64,000 nucleotides of DNA from Pseudomonas hormoni (GCF_018502625.1 NZ_CP075566.1:1369001-1433000); one strand, 5' to 3'; shown: positions 38,744 to 47,493, numbered from the stretch's first letter. Notes: a model not told the origin generated them from the sequence alone. Translations and numbers: made by a program.

Positions 38744-39548
38744 GCGCGCCTACCCACGGCGACAGGAAGCTGGCCATGGCGTCGGAGCAGGCGCCGGGCG
38801 CGCTCATGTGCGGACAGTGGCCGACGTTGTCGACCACGCACAGCGTGCTGTTGGGAAGTACGGCGTGCAGGTATTCACCCACGGCCATCGGGGCGATGAG
38901 GTCGTCAGTGGATTGCAGGATCAGCGTTGGCGTGGTCAGGCCGGCAACGTCCTGGCGGTTGTCCGACAGGAACGTTACGCGCGCAAATTGCTTGGCGATC
39001 TCGGGTTCGGTGCGGCAGAAACTGTTGGTGAGCTCTTCGCCCAGCGCCGGTTGACCGGGCGCGCCCATGATGACCGGGGCCATCGTGCTGGACCAACCGA
39101 GGTAGTTGCTGTCGAGGGTGTCGAGCAACGAATGGATGTCTTCGAGTTTGAAACCACCCACGTAGTCGTCGGAATCGATGTAGCAGGGCGACGGACCAAT
39201 CATCACGTGGGCGGCGATTTTTCCGGGAGACTGGCGATCCGCAAGTGCACCGATCATGGCACTGACGGAGTGGCCCACAAGAATCACCGGGCCGCTGGCG
39301 AACTGATCGACGATTTCACCCAAGTCCTGGGCGTAACCGTTCAGCGAGTTGTATTTGTCCCGGTCGTACGCGCCAAGATCCGACTGGCCCGCACCGACCA
39401 GGTCATACAGCACGACCTTGAAACGACCCGTGAAGTCATTGACGAGATAACGCCACATGGTCTGATCGCAGCCAAAGCCGTGGGAGAAGACCAGCGTTAC
39501 CGGACCCTCGCCCATCACTTTGACGTTGTTGCGATGTTGGAGGTCCAT
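38733..39548 (-). CDS. RsbQ-type alpha/beta hydrolase
   Basis: A 271-residue cytoplasmic hydrolase of the RsbQ/D14/KAI2 branch. The start NNVKVMGEGPVTLVFSHGFG, and the family pieces DLVGAGQSDLGAYD, YAQDLGEIVD and IGPSPCYIDSDDYVGGF, follow RsbQ closely as I remember it. The triad is Ser94 (VGHSVSA), Asp216 (QSTDDLIAP) and His244 (NVGHCPHMS), all present. In Bacillus, RsbQ is required by the PAS-PP2C protein RsbP to signal energy stress. Here the gene overlaps a PAS histidine kinase. The compound it acts on is not known. Confidence 0.9.
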   Translation of the reverse strand: MDLQHRNNVKVMGEGPVTLVFSHGFGCDQTMWRYLVNDFTGRFKVVLYDLVGAGQSDLGAYDRDKYNSLNGYAQDLGEIVDQFASGPVILVGHSVSAMIGALADRQSPGKIAAHVMIGPSPCYIDSDDYVGGFKLEDIHSLLDTLDSNYLGWSSTMAPVIMGAPGQPALGEELTNSFCRTEPEIAKQFARVTFLSDNRQDVAGLTTPTLILQSTDDLIAPMAVGEYLHAVLPNSTLCVVDNVGHCPHMSAPGACSDAMASFLSPWVGAHVD

Positions 39549-39646
39549 GTGCGTTTTCCCAAGCGTGCCGAAAGTGTTTTTGGCGTGTTCGGGAGTTTAG
39601 ATAGTCGCGGGCATCAGGTCACGCGTTGTCACATGGAAAGTGGGCG

Positions 39647-40351
39647 TCAACGGTTGGTTGTGGATTTCGATGCCGTCGCCACGGTCCCGCTACCACAATT
39701 GATATACGAAGATTTCTTCAACCAGCGCTGATCCGGGTAGTACGAAAACAATAACTGCCCGCCTTTCATCGAATCAATCAGCTTGTGCGCAATCGCCGGC
39801 CGTACAGCCGGGCAGCCCAGGCTTCTGCCGATTCGGCCATTGGCCCGCGCCAGCACCGGGCTGACGTAAGGCGCGCCATGAATCACGATTGCCCGGTCGA
39901 ACGCATTGTCGTTGAAGCCCGGCTCCAGGCCTTCCATGCGCAGCGAATAACCGTTCTGCCCGACATAGCTCTGTTGCGTGCGATACAAGCCTAGGCTGGT
40001 GGCAAAGCTTTCATTCTGATTGGAGAAATTCACGGCCATGTTTTCGCCGCTGTTGCGACCATGGGCGACCAGTTCATGAAACAGCAACTTGCGTTTCTTT
40101 AAATCGAACACCCACAGGCGCTGTTCGGTCGAAGGCAGGGAATAATCAATCACCGCAAGTCTTTGGACAGGAGCAGCACCTTGAGCGATGCTGCATTGCG
40201 AGGCGCGAACGGCGAGGTTAATGACGTTGGCGTTGGCTTTCGGGGCCGCTTTGATGAGGGCGGCCGCGAGTGAATCGGCGTAGGCTAACGGTACGGACAT
40301 TGCAGTCAATAGCAGGGCCGGCAGCAGATAGCCAATACGTAGTGGCGCCAT
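39647..40351 (-). CDS. murein L,D-transpeptidase catalytic-domain family protein
   Basis: A 234-residue exported protein with signal MAPLRIGYLLPALLLTAMSVPLAYA. The catalytic domain holds FSNQNESFATSLGLYRT, AIVIHGAPY and the active Cys in GRSLGCPAVRP, typical of the YkuD-like PF13645 family. It may make or cleave L,D cross-links, or act on lipoprotein-peptidoglycan links. It is divergent, at 81 bp, from a second L,D-transpeptidase, so the two may be co-regulated. Confidence 0.85.
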   Translation of the reverse strand: MAPLRIGYLLPALLLTAMSVPLAYADSLAAALIKAAPKANANVINLAVRASQCSIAQGAAPVQRLAVIDYSLPSTEQRLWVFDLKKRKLLFHELVAHGRNSGENMAVNFSNQNESFATSLGLYRTQQSYVGQNGYSLRMEGLEPGFNDNAFDRAIVIHGAPYVSPVLARANGRIGRSLGCPAVRPAIAHKLIDSMKGGQLLFSYYPDQRWLKKSSYINCGSGTVATASKSTTNR

Positions 40352-40432
40352 ATAGATGTCTCATCATGTTAAGTTCGAGTCTAGCAGTGCATTGAAAGCC
40401 AGGCGTTGAATGCGGGAGATTAAGGATTATCC

Positions 40433-42172
40433 ATGGTGCTTTTAACAAGGTTATTCGTCATAAGCCGCGTATTTTTTATGGGCTTTCTGATCAGCGGCAC
40501 GGCGTTTGCGGAAACTTCGCCGATTGAGTCGACAATTGCGCCTAGCTCCGTTATCGAAGCCGCAGCGGAAGACAACGTCGGTCAGGCGATTCAGGCTTCG
40601 CTTGAGCCGCTGAAAACGGCGTTTCCGCCGTTGCTGACCTCGCCTCTTCATCGGCGGGTGGATGTCAGCCGTCTGGTCATGGATTTTTATACGCACCGCG
40701 CTTATCGCGCGGCGTGGACGAATGACAGCGACGTCACACAATTGATCGCCAGCTTGAGCGCGACTGACGCCGATGGCTTGAACCCGACGGATTTTCATAT
40801 TGATGAGATGATCCGATCCCAGGCGACGATGCAGACCACGCCGGTGACGCCCGAGCAACGGGCGGCCTTTGATCTGGCGACGACGCATACCTTTATTACG
40901 GCGCTGCTGCAGTTGCGGCGGGGCAAGGTCGATCCTTCCCGGCTCGACATTCATTGGAATTTTGACGCGAATGGCGTCGATCCGCGCGACGACGTCAATG
41001 CGTTCTTCGCTGCGCTCGACCAACACGATGTAGCGAAGGCCTTTGCCCTGGCTCCGCCGCAAGAAGCGGTGTACGGAGGGTTGCGTCAGGCGCTGGCGCA
41101 ATTGCGCGGTATTCGCGATCGGGGCGGCTGGCCGAAGGTGGTTGTAGACCATTCGCTCAAGCCCGGCATGGACGAACCGGCTGTCGCGCAGTTGCGCGCG
41201 AGGATGGTCGCGGCAGGTTTTCTCGATCCGCGATTGGTCCACGGTACGAAGTACGACGGCGCCGTCACCGCAGCGGTGAAAAAGTATCAGAACGAGCAAT
41301 ACCTCGGTGCGGATGGCATGGCGGGGGCGACCACGCTGGCGGCGTTGAATGTGCCCGTTGACGCACGCATTGACCAGGTGCGAGTGAACATGGAGCGGGC
41401 GCGTTGGCTGCTTTATAAGCTTCAAGGTACGTTCGTTATTGTTGATATTGCCGGCTACAAAGTGGCGATGTACCGCGATGGTCAGCCGATCTGGCGCTCC
41501 CGGGTGCAGGTCGGTAAAACGGCGCGCAATACACCGATCTTTCAGGCACAGATTACCTACATCACGTTTAATCCGACCTGGACGGTGCCGCCGACGATCC
41601 TCAAGGAAGACGTGCTGCCGAAGATTCAGAGCAATCCCGGCTACCTGGCCGCCAACCGTATTCGCGTGATTGACCGCGAAGGCAACGAGCTGGATCCTGC
41701 GGGCGTCGACTGGACCAACCCGCGTGGCATCAGCTTGCGCCAGGACGCCGGGCCCGAGAGTTCGCTGGGCCAGGTGGTGATCCGCTTCCCCAACGATTAC
41801 GCGATTTATCTTCACGACACGCCGCATCGCGAGTTGTTTGCCAAGACTGTCCGCGCAACCAGTTCGGGCTGCATCCGGGTAGAGAACCCGCTGCAACTGG
41901 TGGAGTTGTTGTTCAACGACCCGGTTAAATGGAACAGCGCCGGTATTCAGAAACAGTTGGCCAATGGCAAGACCGAAAACATTCGGCTGCCGGTGAAAGT
42001 GCCGGTGTTGTTGGCCTATTGGACAGTCGATCTGGGCAGCGACGGGCGCGTGGCATTCAAACCGGATGTGTACGGCTACGATGAACCTGTGTTGCGGGCG
42101 TTGAATCGACCTGCGCAAATGCCGGTGTTGAATCTACATGCGGCGACGGCCTCGGTGGGGCCAAGGCAGTAA
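40433..42172 (+). CDS. YcbB-type L,D-transpeptidase
   Basis: A 579-residue exported enzyme forming 3-3 peptidoglycan cross-links. A signal (MVLLTRLFVISRVFFMGFLISGTAFA) is followed by a scaffold domain (about 60-220) and a peptidoglycan-binding helix bundle (YDGAVTAAVKKYQNEQYLGADGMAGATTLAALN). The YkuD domain has FVIVDIAGYKVAMYRDG, FRAxx-equivalent INPTWTVPPTI, IYLHDTPHRELF and the active Cys in TSSGCIRVENP. AAGGA lies 7 bases before the ATG. Length and order match E. coli YcbB/LdtD. Confidence 0.9.
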   Translation: MVLLTRLFVISRVFFMGFLISGTAFAETSPIESTIAPSSVIEAAAEDNVGQAIQASLEPLKTAFPPLLTSPLHRRVDVSRLVMDFYTHRAYRAAWTNDSDVTQLIASLSATDADGLNPTDFHIDEMIRSQATMQTTPVTPEQRAAFDLATTHTFITALLQLRRGKVDPSRLDIHWNFDANGVDPRDDVNAFFAALDQHDVAKAFALAPPQEAVYGGLRQALAQLRGIRDRGGWPKVVVDHSLKPGMDEPAVAQLRARMVAAGFLDPRLVHGTKYDGAVTAAVKKYQNEQYLGADGMAGATTLAALNVPVDARIDQVRVNMERARWLLYKLQGTFVIVDIAGYKVAMYRDGQPIWRSRVQVGKTARNTPIFQAQITYITFNPTWTVPPTILKEDVLPKIQSNPGYLAANRIRVIDREGNELDPAGVDWTNPRGISLRQDAGPESSLGQVVIRFPNDYAIYLHDTPHRELFAKTVRATSSGCIRVENPLQLVELLFNDPVKWNSAGIQKQLANGKTENIRLPVKVPVLLAYWTVDLGSDGRVAFKPDVYGYDEPVLRALNRPAQMPVLNLHAATASVGPRQ

Positions 42173-42314
42173 CTGGGGCGAATCCAGACGGATCAATGCG
42201 TCTTCGTCAGGGACGGCCGTCAACCGTTCGGCGCTTGCCCCGGGTCGCCAAAACAGCTTCGCCTACTCTTTGATTTACCGGAAATGCTTCCGGTGCTTAC
42301 AAGGAAGGTGTGGC

Positions 42315-42716
42315 ATGACTTCATTAAAGTTCGGCGCGTCCCTCCTGTTGGTCTGCCTGGCAGGCTGCGCAACCACTCCCCGTAGTAACTACGAGCCACC
42401 GCCGGTGCCTGCATCGGCGGTTACGCTTGACGATGCGCAAATCACTAGCGCTTTGGTAGGAAGGAAGTTTTACGGGACCACCCGAGAAGGCAGTCACCCG
42501 TTTTCGATGAGTTTTGCGCCGAACGGAGTAGAGATGTTCGAGATGGCGCCATACAAGCCGGAGAAGGAAAAATGGACGCTGAAGGACGGGGTTCTATGTA
42601 TTGAAGCGAAGGGTTATCCAACCGAATGCGGTCAGGTGAAGACGGCCAATAACGAATACTGGTTTGTCGATCCGAAAAGCGGGAGGGTCCACGGGCATTT
42701 GAAAACTACGCCCTGA
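42315..42716 (+). CDS. lipoprotein of unknown function (133 aa)
   Basis: A 133-residue lipoprotein with lipobox LAGC (Cys18). A Pro-rich linker (PPPVPAS) precedes a small beta domain with two Cys (GVLCIEA and PTECGQVK) that could form a disulfide, and KFYGTTREGSHPFSMSF. GGAAGG precedes the ATG. A hairpin CCGGAA-ATGC-TTCCGG (42280-42295) lies 20 bases upstream. I do not recognise a family. Confidence 0.7.
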   Translation: MTSLKFGASLLLVCLAGCATTPRSNYEPPPVPASAVTLDDAQITSALVGRKFYGTTREGSHPFSMSFAPNGVEMFEMAPYKPEKEKWTLKDGVLCIEAKGYPTECGQVKTANNEYWFVDPKSGRVHGHLKTTP

Positions 42717-42758
42717 GTCGGATTACCGCAGATGAATGGGCGTTCGTGGCTCACCCAT

Positions 42759-43601
42759 TCAAGCCTGGCCCAGCTCCTCCCGCAAAAACTCCACCAGCCC
42801 TCGCTGCAATCCAGTCAGCGCGCCTTCCCGGCTGATCAACGCCAACTCTGTCGGCGGCAGGTCCGGCAGATCAGTGCACACAGTATGTTCTGGCAACACC
42901 GCCGAAACGGGCAGCACCGACAAACCCAGTCCGGACGCCACCGCCGCCTGAATCCCCGTCAGGCTGTGGCTGCCAAACGCAACCCGCCACGGCCGCTGAG
43001 CCACATCCAGCAAGCGGATCGCCCGTTGCCGGTAAATGCAGCCCTGTGGAAACAGCGCCAATGGCAAAACGCCCTGGGCCGAGTCGACCCCCGCACCTTT
43101 GACCCACACCAGCGCTTCCGGCCACGCCGCCCAGCAGGGGCCGCTGTCCGGTTCACGCTTGACCAGTGCAATGTCGATGGCGCCCGTCGCGAGCTTCTGC
43201 TTTAGATCGGTGCTCATGCCACTGACGGTTTCCAGTCGCGCTTCAGGTCGGCTGCGATTGAAGCCCGCGAGGATCACGGCCATACGCCGTGCATCAAAAT
43301 CCTCCGGTACGCCGATGCGCAGGATCTCCAGGTCGAGATCACTGGCGAGGGCTTCCACCGCCTCCGAAGACAGGGCCAGCAGGCGCCGGGCGTAGTGAAT
43401 CAGCATCTCGCCGTGCTCGGTGACGCTGATGTTCTGCCCGGTGCGGTCGCGAAGAAGCAGCGCATGGCCGACCAGTTCTTCCAGTTTGCGAACCTGTTGG
43501 CTCACGGTGGACTGGGTGCGGTGTACGCGTTCGGCAGCGCGAGTGAAGCTGCCTTCGTCCACCACGCAGACGAAGGTCTTGAGCAGTTCGAGATCGAGCA
43601 T
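42759..43601 (-). CDS. LysR-family transcriptional regulator
   Basis: A 280-residue regulator. The N-terminal helix-turn-helix (LLKTFVCVVDEGSFTRAAERVHRTQSTVSQQVRKLEELVG) is followed by a substrate-binding domain beginning EILRIGVPEDF. It is divergent from a HAD/aldolase pair, and probably controls them through the GATA-N7-TATC element in the 108-bp gap. The effector is unknown. Confidence 0.9.
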   Translation of the reverse strand: MLDLELLKTFVCVVDEGSFTRAAERVHRTQSTVSQQVRKLEELVGHALLLRDRTGQNISVTEHGEMLIHYARRLLALSSEAVEALASDLDLEILRIGVPEDFDARRMAVILAGFNRSRPEARLETVSGMSTDLKQKLATGAIDIALVKREPDSGPCWAAWPEALVWVKGAGVDSAQGVLPLALFPQGCIYRQRAIRLLDVAQRPWRVAFGSHSLTGIQAAVASGLGLSVLPVSAVLPEHTVCTDLPDLPPTELALISREGALTGLQRGLVEFLREELGQA

Positions 43602-43613
43602 GGTGGCTCCCTT

Positions 43614-43668
43614 GATATTCGATTTATCACTGACGAGTCGATATTAATTTAATTTCACACTATCACTG
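43614..43668. promoter_or_regulatory. candidate LysR operator region
   Basis: GATATTCGATTTATC (43614-43628) is an inverted repeat GATA-N7-TATC that fits the LysR T-N11-A pattern. TATCACTG is repeated at 43625-43632 and 43661-43668. The region is AT-rich and lies between the regulator and the divergent HAD gene. Confidence 0.5.
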
Positions 43669-43709
43669 TTCGCTCGTAACCTGAAGATCACCTTTCAGAG
43701 GACATGAAC

Positions 43710-44414
43710 ATGACACTCACAAATACCCCACGTCCCGAGTGGCTGACCTTCGATTGCTACGGAACGCTGATTCAATGGGATGAAGGTTTGAAAGCCGTGG
43801 CCGCGCAGATCCTGCGGGACAAGGGGGATCACGCCGTCGATGTCGATCGCCTGATCGAGGTGTACGACCGGCACGAACACCGGCTGGAGCAGACACCGCC
43901 GCATCGTTCGTTCCGTCAGTTGAGCACCCTAGGGTTGCAAATGGCGCTGGAGGAGTTGGGGTTGGCGAGCTCGGCCGAAGACAGTCAACGGCTGGCGGCG
44001 GCTATCCCGAAGATGCCGCCGTTTCCCGAGGTGATCGGCACGCTCGCCCGACTCAAGGCGATGGGCTTCAAGTTGTGCATTGTGTCCAACACCGATGACG
44101 ACATCATCGCCGGCAACGTGGCGCAACTCGGTGGGCACATCGATCGGGTCATCACCGCCCAACAGGCCGGCGCCTACAAGCCGAATCCGCGGCTGTTCGA
44201 CTACGCTCACGAGCAGCTTGGCGTCACTCGTGATCAGGTGATGCATATCTGTGCGAGCCCGACGCTGGATCACACCGCCGCGCGCGATATGCATTTTCGC
44301 TGCGTGTGGATCGACCGCGGCACTGGTCGTCAATTGCTGCCCGACTATCAACCCGATGCGATATTGAGCACGCTGGACCAAGTCGTGCCCTTGTTCGAAT
44401 CCCTTGGCTGGTAA
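43710..44414 (+). CDS. HAD-family hydrolase, haloacid dehalogenase type II
   Basis: A 234-residue protein. Motif I is FDCYGTLIQWD with the Asp nucleophile, motif II CIVSNTD, Lys in GAYKPNPRLFD, and motif III-like ICASPTLDHTAARDM. The signature YGTLIQWD and GAYKPNP place it in the L-2-haloacid dehalogenase subgroup. Whether it dehalogenates cannot be told. The ATG at 43710 has AGAGGA 7 bases upstream, while that at 43704 is too close. The aldolase gene follows after 17 bp. Confidence 0.85.
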   Translation: MTLTNTPRPEWLTFDCYGTLIQWDEGLKAVAAQILRDKGDHAVDVDRLIEVYDRHEHRLEQTPPHRSFRQLSTLGLQMALEELGLASSAEDSQRLAAAIPKMPPFPEVIGTLARLKAMGFKLCIVSNTDDDIIAGNVAQLGGHIDRVITAQQAGAYKPNPRLFDYAHEQLGVTRDQVMHICASPTLDHTAARDMHFRCVWIDRGTGRQLLPDYQPDAILSTLDQVVPLFESLGW

Positions 44415-44431
44415 CCCCCGGAGTCATTGCC

Positions 44432-45202
44432 ATGGCACACATCCTTGCAGGCGGTTCCCGTTCCGCGCGTTACATCGACCTGAACCTGGATTCGCCGGTT
44501 GTCATCACGGCGCGCACAGAACTGGCGGCGTGCTTTCAACTGGCGGCACTGCATGGGCTGGAGGAGGGGATCTGCAACCACTTTTCCGCCATGGTGCCGG
44601 GGCGCGATGATCTGTTTTTCGTGAACCCCTACGGCTGCGCGTTTGCAGAAGTCACCGCAGACAACCTGCTGGTCTGCGACTTCCACGGCAACGTCGTGGC
44701 CGGGGAAGGCCAACCCGAGGCGACCGCGTTCTACATTCACGCCCGCCTGCACAAACAGCTGCCGAGGGTGAAAGTGGCGTTCCACACGCACATGCCCCAC
44801 GCCACGGCGCTGTGCTTGCTGCAAGGCCCGCCGTTATTGTGGCTGGGGCAAACAGCGTTGAAATTCTACGGGCGTACGGCGGTGGACGAAGACTACAACG
44901 GCCTGGCCCTCGATGAGTCCGAAGGTGACCGGATTGCCAGCGTCATGGGCAATGCCGACGTCCTGTTTTTGAAAAATCACGGCGTGATTGTCGCAGGGCC
45001 GACCATCGCCGAAGCCTGGGACGATCTGTATTACCTGGAACGCGCCGCTCAGGTGCAATTGATGGCGATGGCGACCCAGCGCGATCTCAAGCCGGTGCCC
45101 CCCGCCATTGCGCAACGTGCCTACGAACAAATGCGCCTGGGAGATGCCGAGAGTGCTCAAGCACATTTGCGCAGTGCAATGCGACGCCTGTCCAAAGGAT
45201 AA
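44432..45202 (+). CDS. class II aldolase/adducin family protein
   Basis: A 256-residue protein with the zinc His pair in FHTHMPHATAL, a third His in FLKNHGVIVAG, the catalytic acid region GQPEATAFYIHARLH, and the N-terminal GLEEGICNHFSAMVPG. It resembles the ARADH/fuculose aldolase fold but the substrate is unknown. GGAG lies 9 bases before the ATG at 44432. It is co-oriented and likely co-transcribed with the HAD gene, so a small-molecule aldehyde or hydroxy-acid pathway under the LysR gene is plausible. Confidence 0.82.
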   Translation: MAHILAGGSRSARYIDLNLDSPVVITARTELAACFQLAALHGLEEGICNHFSAMVPGRDDLFFVNPYGCAFAEVTADNLLVCDFHGNVVAGEGQPEATAFYIHARLHKQLPRVKVAFHTHMPHATALCLLQGPPLLWLGQTALKFYGRTAVDEDYNGLALDESEGDRIASVMGNADVLFLKNHGVIVAGPTIAEAWDDLYYLERAAQVQLMAMATQRDLKPVPPAIAQRAYEQMRLGDAESAQAHLRSAMRRLSKG

Positions 45203-45241
45203 TTGCCCCGCACCATCCCGTAGATTAAGCTCGCAAACATT

Positions 45242-45275
45242 AAGGGTTTTGGGCCTTCGCCCATGCCTTACCCTT
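45242..45275 (+). promoter_or_regulatory. hairpin upstream of diguanylate cyclase start
   Basis: AAGGGT (45242-45247) pairs with ACCCTT (45270-45275), and inside it GGGC-CTTC-GCCC (45251-45262) forms a second stem. It ends 3 bases before the AGGA ribosome site, so it could modulate translation or be part of an upstream terminator. There is no T-run. Confidence 0.45.
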
Positions 45276-45288
45276 GCAGGACGAGCTT

Positions 45289-46860
45289 TTGCCTATCTCC
45301 CATGACGACCCGAGCCACGCCAGTGGCGTCACTTTGAAACGGCTACCCCTGCGCAAGGCGGCGGTGCTGTTTATTGTGGTGGTGTGTCTGTGCCTGTGTG
45401 GTTTGCTTTATTTGCAACTGGAACAATCGCGCCGGCACGATCTGGCGGTGGCCGAAGCGGCGTCATCGAACCTCACACGCGCCATGGCGCAGCAGGCCGA
45501 AGACACGTTTATGAAAGCCGACCTGGTACTCACCAGTCTGGCGGACTGGATTCAGGTTGATGGGTTCGCCCCGGCTCAGGTCCCGCGTCTACAGAAAACG
45601 TTTGCCCGACGGGTGCAGACACTCAGTCAGCTGCACGGGATCTTCCTGTTCGATCAAAAGGGGCAATGGGTTGTCACCTCATTTGAGGATTTACCCCGTG
45701 GCCCCGGCGTGGCGGACCGCGATTATTTCCTGTTTCACCAGCAGAACGTATCGTCCCTGGCACACATCGGACCCGCGATTCGCAGTCGTGTGAATGGCGA
45801 GTGGATCATTCCGGTTTCCAAGCGGGTGAATGACAAGGACGGCCATTTCCAGGGCGTTTTGCTGGCCGGCATCAAAATGTCCTACTTCGATCAGTTTTTC
45901 AAAAGCTTCAGCATCGATGACGACGGCTCCATTTTCCTGGCGCTGACCGACGGAACGCTGCTGGCGCGACGGCCGTTTGTGGAATCACAGATTGGCCAGT
46001 CACTGGCCAACGGGGAGATTTTCAGCAAGTACCTGGCGGGCTCAATGTCCGGCAACGCCATGATCGGTTCTGTACTCGATGGCACCGTTCGCTTGCATGG
46101 CTACCGGCAACTCGACGCCTATCCGCTGGTGGTGTCCGCGGCCTCGTCCAGGGATTCGATTCTCAAGGGGTGGTATGACACGGCGTTTAAATCCAGCGTC
46201 ATTGTGGCGCTGGTTGTGCTGGGCGTGGGGCTGTTCGGTTGGGTGTTCGTGCGCCAGGTGCGCCTTGGTGAGCGGGTCGAGAAGGATCTGCGCAAGGCCA
46301 AGGAGGCGCTGAAGCTGATCGCGACCCATGACAGTCTCACCGGCCTGGCCAATCGCCGACTGTTCGAGCAGGCGCTGGACCTCGAGTTTGGCCGTGGCAT
46401 CCGGCAGTCGAGTTCGCTGAGCCTGATCATGCTGGATATCGATTACTTCAAACGCTACAACGATGCTTACGGCCACGTCGCGGGTGACCATTGCCTGGCC
46501 GAAGTGGCGAGGGTGGTGAAAAGTTGCTGCCATCGAACCACTGATCTGGCGGTGCGGTACGGCGGTGAAGAGTTCGCCGTGTTACTGCCGAATACGGATA
46601 TTCATGGTGCGATGGTCATTGCCGAGCAGATCCGCCGCAGCGTCATGAACTGCAACATCAACCACAGCGGTGCGCCCAGCGGTTACGTGACAGTCAGCCT
46701 CGGTTGTTATGCCTTCGTTCCGACGCGCCTGGACAGCACCGAAGTGTTCATCGAGCGCGCGGATGCGGCGTTGTATCAGGCCAAGCATTCCGGGCGAAAC
46801 CGTTCGGCGGTGCTGTCGATGGACGGGAGCGTCGGGGAATTGATGCGCTCGGATCGTTGA
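45289..46860 (+). CDS. membrane diguanylate cyclase with periplasmic sensor
   Basis: Makes c-di-GMP. The 523-residue protein has helix 1 (AAVLFIVVVCLCLCGLLYLQL) and a periplasmic Cache-like sensor (about 45-290, with DRDYFLFHQ and GEWIIPVSKRVND, typical of dCache). Helix 2 is SVIVALVVLGVGLFGWVFV, followed by a GGDEF domain: DSLTGLANRRLF, DIDYFKRYND, active site RYGGEEFAVLLP. An RxxD inhibitory site (RTTD) lies 5 residues before GGEEF, so product feedback is expected. The TTG at 45289 is chosen because AGGA lies 7 bases before it; another in-frame TTG at 45274 lacks one. Confidence 0.87.
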   Translation: MPISHDDPSHASGVTLKRLPLRKAAVLFIVVVCLCLCGLLYLQLEQSRRHDLAVAEAASSNLTRAMAQQAEDTFMKADLVLTSLADWIQVDGFAPAQVPRLQKTFARRVQTLSQLHGIFLFDQKGQWVVTSFEDLPRGPGVADRDYFLFHQQNVSSLAHIGPAIRSRVNGEWIIPVSKRVNDKDGHFQGVLLAGIKMSYFDQFFKSFSIDDDGSIFLALTDGTLLARRPFVESQIGQSLANGEIFSKYLAGSMSGNAMIGSVLDGTVRLHGYRQLDAYPLVVSAASSRDSILKGWYDTAFKSSVIVALVVLGVGLFGWVFVRQVRLGERVEKDLRKAKEALKLIATHDSLTGLANRRLFEQALDLEFGRGIRQSSSLSLIMLDIDYFKRYNDAYGHVAGDHCLAEVARVVKSCCHRTTDLAVRYGGEEFAVLLPNTDIHGAMVIAEQIRRSVMNCNINHSGAPSGYVTVSLGCYAFVPTRLDSTEVFIERADAALYQAKHSGRNRSAVLSMDGSVGELMRSDR

Positions 46861-46911
46861 GGCGGCTTCAGATCCGGGAAGTGACCGTTGATTTCATGTT
46901 ACGGGCCGTCC

Positions 46912-47493
46912 CTACGTATTCACCGCTAGTTTTTGTTCAAGGCTCTGCCGCACTTGCGGCCATTCATCATCAATGATGCTGAACCGCACCGAGTTGCGCT
47001 TGCGACCGTCCGGCATGATTCGTTCGTGGCGCACGATACCTTCCTGCTGCGCCCCTAGCCTGAGGATTGCGTTGCGTGATTTCTGGTTGTTTTCGTCGGT
47101 GGTGAATTGCACCCGCACACAGTCCAGCACGTCGAAGGCAAAGCGCAGCATCAGGTATTTGGCTTCGGTGTTGACGAAGGTTTTTTGCCAGCGGGCCGAG
47201 ATCCAGCTGCTGCCGATTTCGAGCTTGCGGTTGAGCCGGTCGATTTTCCAGAAACGCGTCGAGCCGATGACCTCGCCCGTGTCGTTCAGCACGATGACGA
47301 AGGGCAGGACGGTGCCGGCATCCCGGCCGTCGAGGGCTTTTTTCAGATAACTGTCGACGGTGGTCGGGGAGGGCACGACGGTGACAGTCAGGTTCCACAG
47401 TTCGCCGTCAGCGGCGGCGTGTACCAATGCGTCGGCATCGCTGTATTGCAGCGGGCGCAGGCTGATTCCGTGGCCTTTCAGCGTGGTTTCCAT
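46912..47493 (-). CDS. GNAT-family N-acetyltransferase (RimJ/RimL type)
   Basis: A 193-residue protein with the RimL-like pattern: ISLRPLQYSDADAL at the start, EIGSSWISARWQKTFVNTEAKYLMLRFAFD, VRVQFTTDENNQKSRNAILRLGAQQEGI, ending HERIMPDGRKRNSVRFSIIDDEWP. It uses acetyl-CoA; the target is unknown. The ATG at 47493 is chosen because the upstream reading overlaps the divergent xthA region. Ribosome site is weak. Confidence 0.85.
   Translation of the reverse strand: METTLKGHGISLRPLQYSDADALVHAAADGELWNLTVTVVPSPTTVDSYLKKALDGRDAGTVLPFVIVLNDTGEVIGSTRFWKIDRLNRKLEIGSSWISARWQKTFVNTEAKYLMLRFAFDVLDCVRVQFTTDENNQKSRNAILRLGAQQEGIVRHERIMPDGRKRNSVRFSIIDDEWPQVRQSLEQKLAVNT

Noticed and set aside
40451..42118. 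555-codon minus-strand open frame
   Set aside because: It is antisense to the YcbB-type transpeptidase and shows no domain.
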